Of a DNA stretch of 64,000 nt, positions 62,127 through 64,000 are shown one piece after another. This DNA comes from Sergeia podlipaevii (Eukaryota > Euglenozoa > Kinetoplastea > Trypanosomatida > Trypanosomatidae). The notes under the pieces were generated by a model that searched no databases, was not told the origin of the DNA, and was given only the letters and a program-made list of their open reading frames with translations. Both the position numbers and the translations under genes were made by a program. How positions within the stretch are numbered: position 1 is the stretch's first letter; each line of letters starts with the position of its first letter. Location: positions 1-64,000 of the forward strand of contig JASANZ010002206.1 of the NCBI GenBank assembly GCA_030849805.1, in the 5' to 3' direction.

Positions 62127-64000
62127 CTATACAGGACCTGATGGGGAAGGAAAAGTAGAGGAGCTCGTAAAACTACCCGCTGCGCGCGTTGCCGCTTCAA
62201 CATCCACATACGTTCCCGGTGACGAAGGGTCCTGCTGTGTGGCTAGAACAGGTGGAGCAGTAATCGATACAGTGCCATCAGACTCGTTACTAGTCGCAAG
62301 AGCTGGCGGCGCTTCTGCTGAAGCAGCAGCGGCACTCCCAGCACTCTCACTCAACAAGAAATCAACCCACATGGCCGCCAGACTGCTCTTCTTCATTCCA
62401 GATGTAGAAACAGAAGATGATAGCGATGGCTTTGATGGAGCTACTGAGGATGTATTGCTACCCCTGTTGCGCCACGCAAATAAGCGTCCCTTGCGTTCCT
62501 GCGGCAAGCTCGGATTCAGTGGCCCTGGTAGCAAACCAACACGCTCCTGCATCTCCTCGTCCCAATCCAACAATCCGCTGAGTACTTTCAGAATATCATT
62601 CATCTCCTTCTTCTGTCCTATCAAGGCGTGCACGTAGTTGGCTATCAGATGAGAAATGACGCTCTTATCGATGCTGCTTTCACCATTGAGCTGCTTCGCG
62701 GTTTTCTCCAGCATCCCGCGCAGCTCCGCCAGCTTCTGATGAAGCGCAGTCAGCTCAATATTCTTGCGTGCCAGTTCATTTGAATGTGCCACACGCATTG
62801 ACTCCGCCGTCTTCGCGTACTCTGCGCGTATCGTGCTGGTGTCGGCGAGCTGAGCTTTAAGATCGTCAATTTCGCACTGCATGCTCATCGTAAGCTCCTC
62901 TACATCACGGCTCTTGTGCTCCTTGAAGTCCTCCAGGACCTGCTGTAAATTTCTTACGCTGCGTTGCGCCATAAGCAGCTCGTCTTCGCGCTCCTGCAGA
63001 GCCACCGTGAGCTCGCTGATCTCTCTCTGCAGCACTGATGCTGCGGCCTCCTGCCCAACCGCACCAGTTGCAGTTTCCCGCAGTCGATCCGCCCATGTCT
63101 CACGCTCCTCTTGAAGTGTCTGTAGTGCATTGGTCGAGGCAGTAAGCTCCAGGTGAAGACCTTGCATGCGTTCCTCGCTGGTGTGCAGTTGGCGTTGCAT
63201 GGTATGCATCGCATCATCTTTTAGAGAGAGTTCCTCGCGTAGAGAGCCAATGGTCTTCCACGCATCTGCAACCTGCTGATTCAGCGTTTCGTTGACATCG
63301 CTGGCCTGCGTATAGGTCTTCTCCCACTCAAGCTGCACACGAGCAGCGCGCTTGCACTCAGACGCCATTCGGGTGAACTCTTCAGTAAAAACGGAGATAA
63401 GGCGTGGAAAGCTAAGTTCATCCTCACCATGCCTATCCAGTTCCCTAATGATGTCAGCATCGCTGCGAGTAAGACACTCCATCACTGTATGATGCATCTG
63501 AGTGATAAGATCATCGTACTGGTGCAGCTGCTGCTTCATTGATGCGCTCTCACGTGCAACTTCGGCAGCGGAGCGGGCGTCACCGGAAGATCTAGCGGCT
63601 GCAGCGGCAACCGCCGTCTCCGTCTCACGTTTCCACCTCTGACGCGCGTCCTCGTGCTCCTGCATAGCGGCGGCAAGCCTCTCCTGAAGTAAAACAATCT
63701 GCTTCTCTGCGTCAAGCAGTTTTGAGTTCACTTCGGCAAGCGTGCCGTGAAGCTTGTCTCGTTCCATAAGAACCGCACCGCGCTCGGCGGATACCGCACT
63801 GAGAGTTTCTGTGCTCTTCTGCAACTGCTTCTTTATCTCCTCCAAAGCCGCCTCTTGTGCATGTGAAGGCGCTGGAGTAGCAGTTTCTTCCTGATACTGC
63901 TGTTGCTGCTGCTGCGCCATCTCCTCTTTCTCCTCTTGACGCTTCGTAATGCTCGCACAAATCGTCTCCAAGGCCTCCTTCGTAACAGCACTAAGTTGTT
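62127..64000 (-). CDS. Long coiled-coil protein, 5' end beyond the window
   Basis: The frame is open from the stop at 62127 to the right edge (624 codons visible), and no in-frame ATG marks a clear start within the first 25 codons, so the N-terminus lies outside. Nearly all of the visible sequence up to about residue 420 is Glu/Gln/Leu/Ala-rich heptad-like helix, of the kind found in tether, golgin and cytoskeletal proteins. It contains a Gln run near 63905-63920 and conserved-looking charged segments. A compact part (about 425-500, SSIDKSVISHLIANYVHALIG and VLSGLLDWDEEMQERVGLL) resembles a GRIP-like or other C-terminal helical module: a region with LIANYVHALIG and a following tryptophan-containing helix. 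The last 100 residues are Ser/Ala-rich. The GRIP resemblance suggests a golgin at the trans-Golgi, which is an inference. Confidence 0.82.
   Translation of the reverse strand, partial: QLSAVTKEALETICASITKRQEEKEEMAQQQQQQYQEETATPAPSHAQEAALEEIKKQLQKSTETLSAVSAERGAVLMERDKLHGTLAEVNSKLLDAEKQIVLLQERLAAAMQEHEDARQRWKRETETAVAAAAARSSGDARSAAEVARESASMKQQLHQYDDLITQMHHTVMECLTRSDADIIRELDRHGEDELSFPRLISVFTEEFTRMASECKRAARVQLEWEKTYTQASDVNETLNQQVADAWKTIGSLREELSLKDDAMHTMQRQLHTSEERMQGLHLELTASTNALQTLQEERETWADRLRETATGAVGQEAAASVLQREISELTVALQEREDELLMAQRSVRNLQQVLEDFKEHKSRDVEELTMSMQCEIDDLKAQLADTSTIRAEYAKTAESMRVAHSNELARKNIELTALHQKLAELRGMLEKTAKQLNGESSIDKSVISHLIANYVHALIGQKKEMNDILKVLSGLLDWDEEMQERVGLLPGPLNPSLPQERKGRLFAWRNRGSNTSSVAPSKPSLSSSVSTSGMKKSSLAAMWVDFLLSESAGSAAAASAEAPPALATSNESDGTVSITAPPVLATQQDPSSPGTYVDVEAATRAAGSFTSSSTFPSPSGPV

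Overview
The window looks like nuclear DNA of a trypanosomatid (Kinetoplastea). Every gene I can support lies on the minus strand, so the whole 64 kb behaves as one directional cluster read from right to left. No gene shows an intron. Genes are separated by 0.5 to 2.5 kb of low-complexity DNA (A/T homopolymers, AAT, CAA, TA, CA and CT microsatellites), and purine-rich plus-strand tracts (pyrimidine tracts in the transcript) precede some starts, as expected for trans-spliced, polycistronic transcription. From memory, several genes occur in the same order on Trypanosoma brucei chromosome 2: PWWP-TFIIS genes, an ATP synthase subunit, eIF5B, the gRNA-associated protein GAP1, hnRNP H/F and MCM3. 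I cannot name the genus.

In the direction of transcription (64000 to 1) the layout is: a coiled-coil protein cut by the right edge; a disordered serine-rich protein; a J-domain protein close to DNAJC8; MCM3; a mitochondrial LYR-motif protein; beta-ketoacyl-ACP synthase; a three-RRM hnRNP H/F-like protein; a probable GAP1/RESC1 of mitochondrial RNA editing; eIF5B; a 1036-residue protein with possible polo-box-like modules; an unrecognised 509-residue protein; a UBE2S-type ubiquitin-conjugating enzyme; a 5096-residue BEACH-WD40 protein; a GTPBP1-type GTPase; two tiny paralogous single-span membrane proteins; a small mitochondrial membrane protein that may be ATP synthase subunit g; two PWWP-TFIIS proteins; and a one-span membrane protein cut by the left edge.

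As in trypanosomatids generally, neighbours are not a functional operon. Themes do recur: transcription and RNA processing (TFIIS pair, hnRNP H/F), mitochondrial function (GAP1, KAS, LYR protein, subunit g candidate), translation (eIF5B, GTPBP1-like) and cell cycle (MCM3, UBE2S). The points most worth a second look are the tandem micro-protein pair at 8788-10292, the loss of the catalytic acidic pair in one TFIIS zinc ribbon, the conserved basic tail of the UBE2S-like enzyme, the possible polo-box protein, and two assembly joins (a single N at 42848 between near-identical 182-191 bp copies, and 24 Ns at 53867-53890). I saw no convincing tRNA, rRNA, transposon or CRISPR array.
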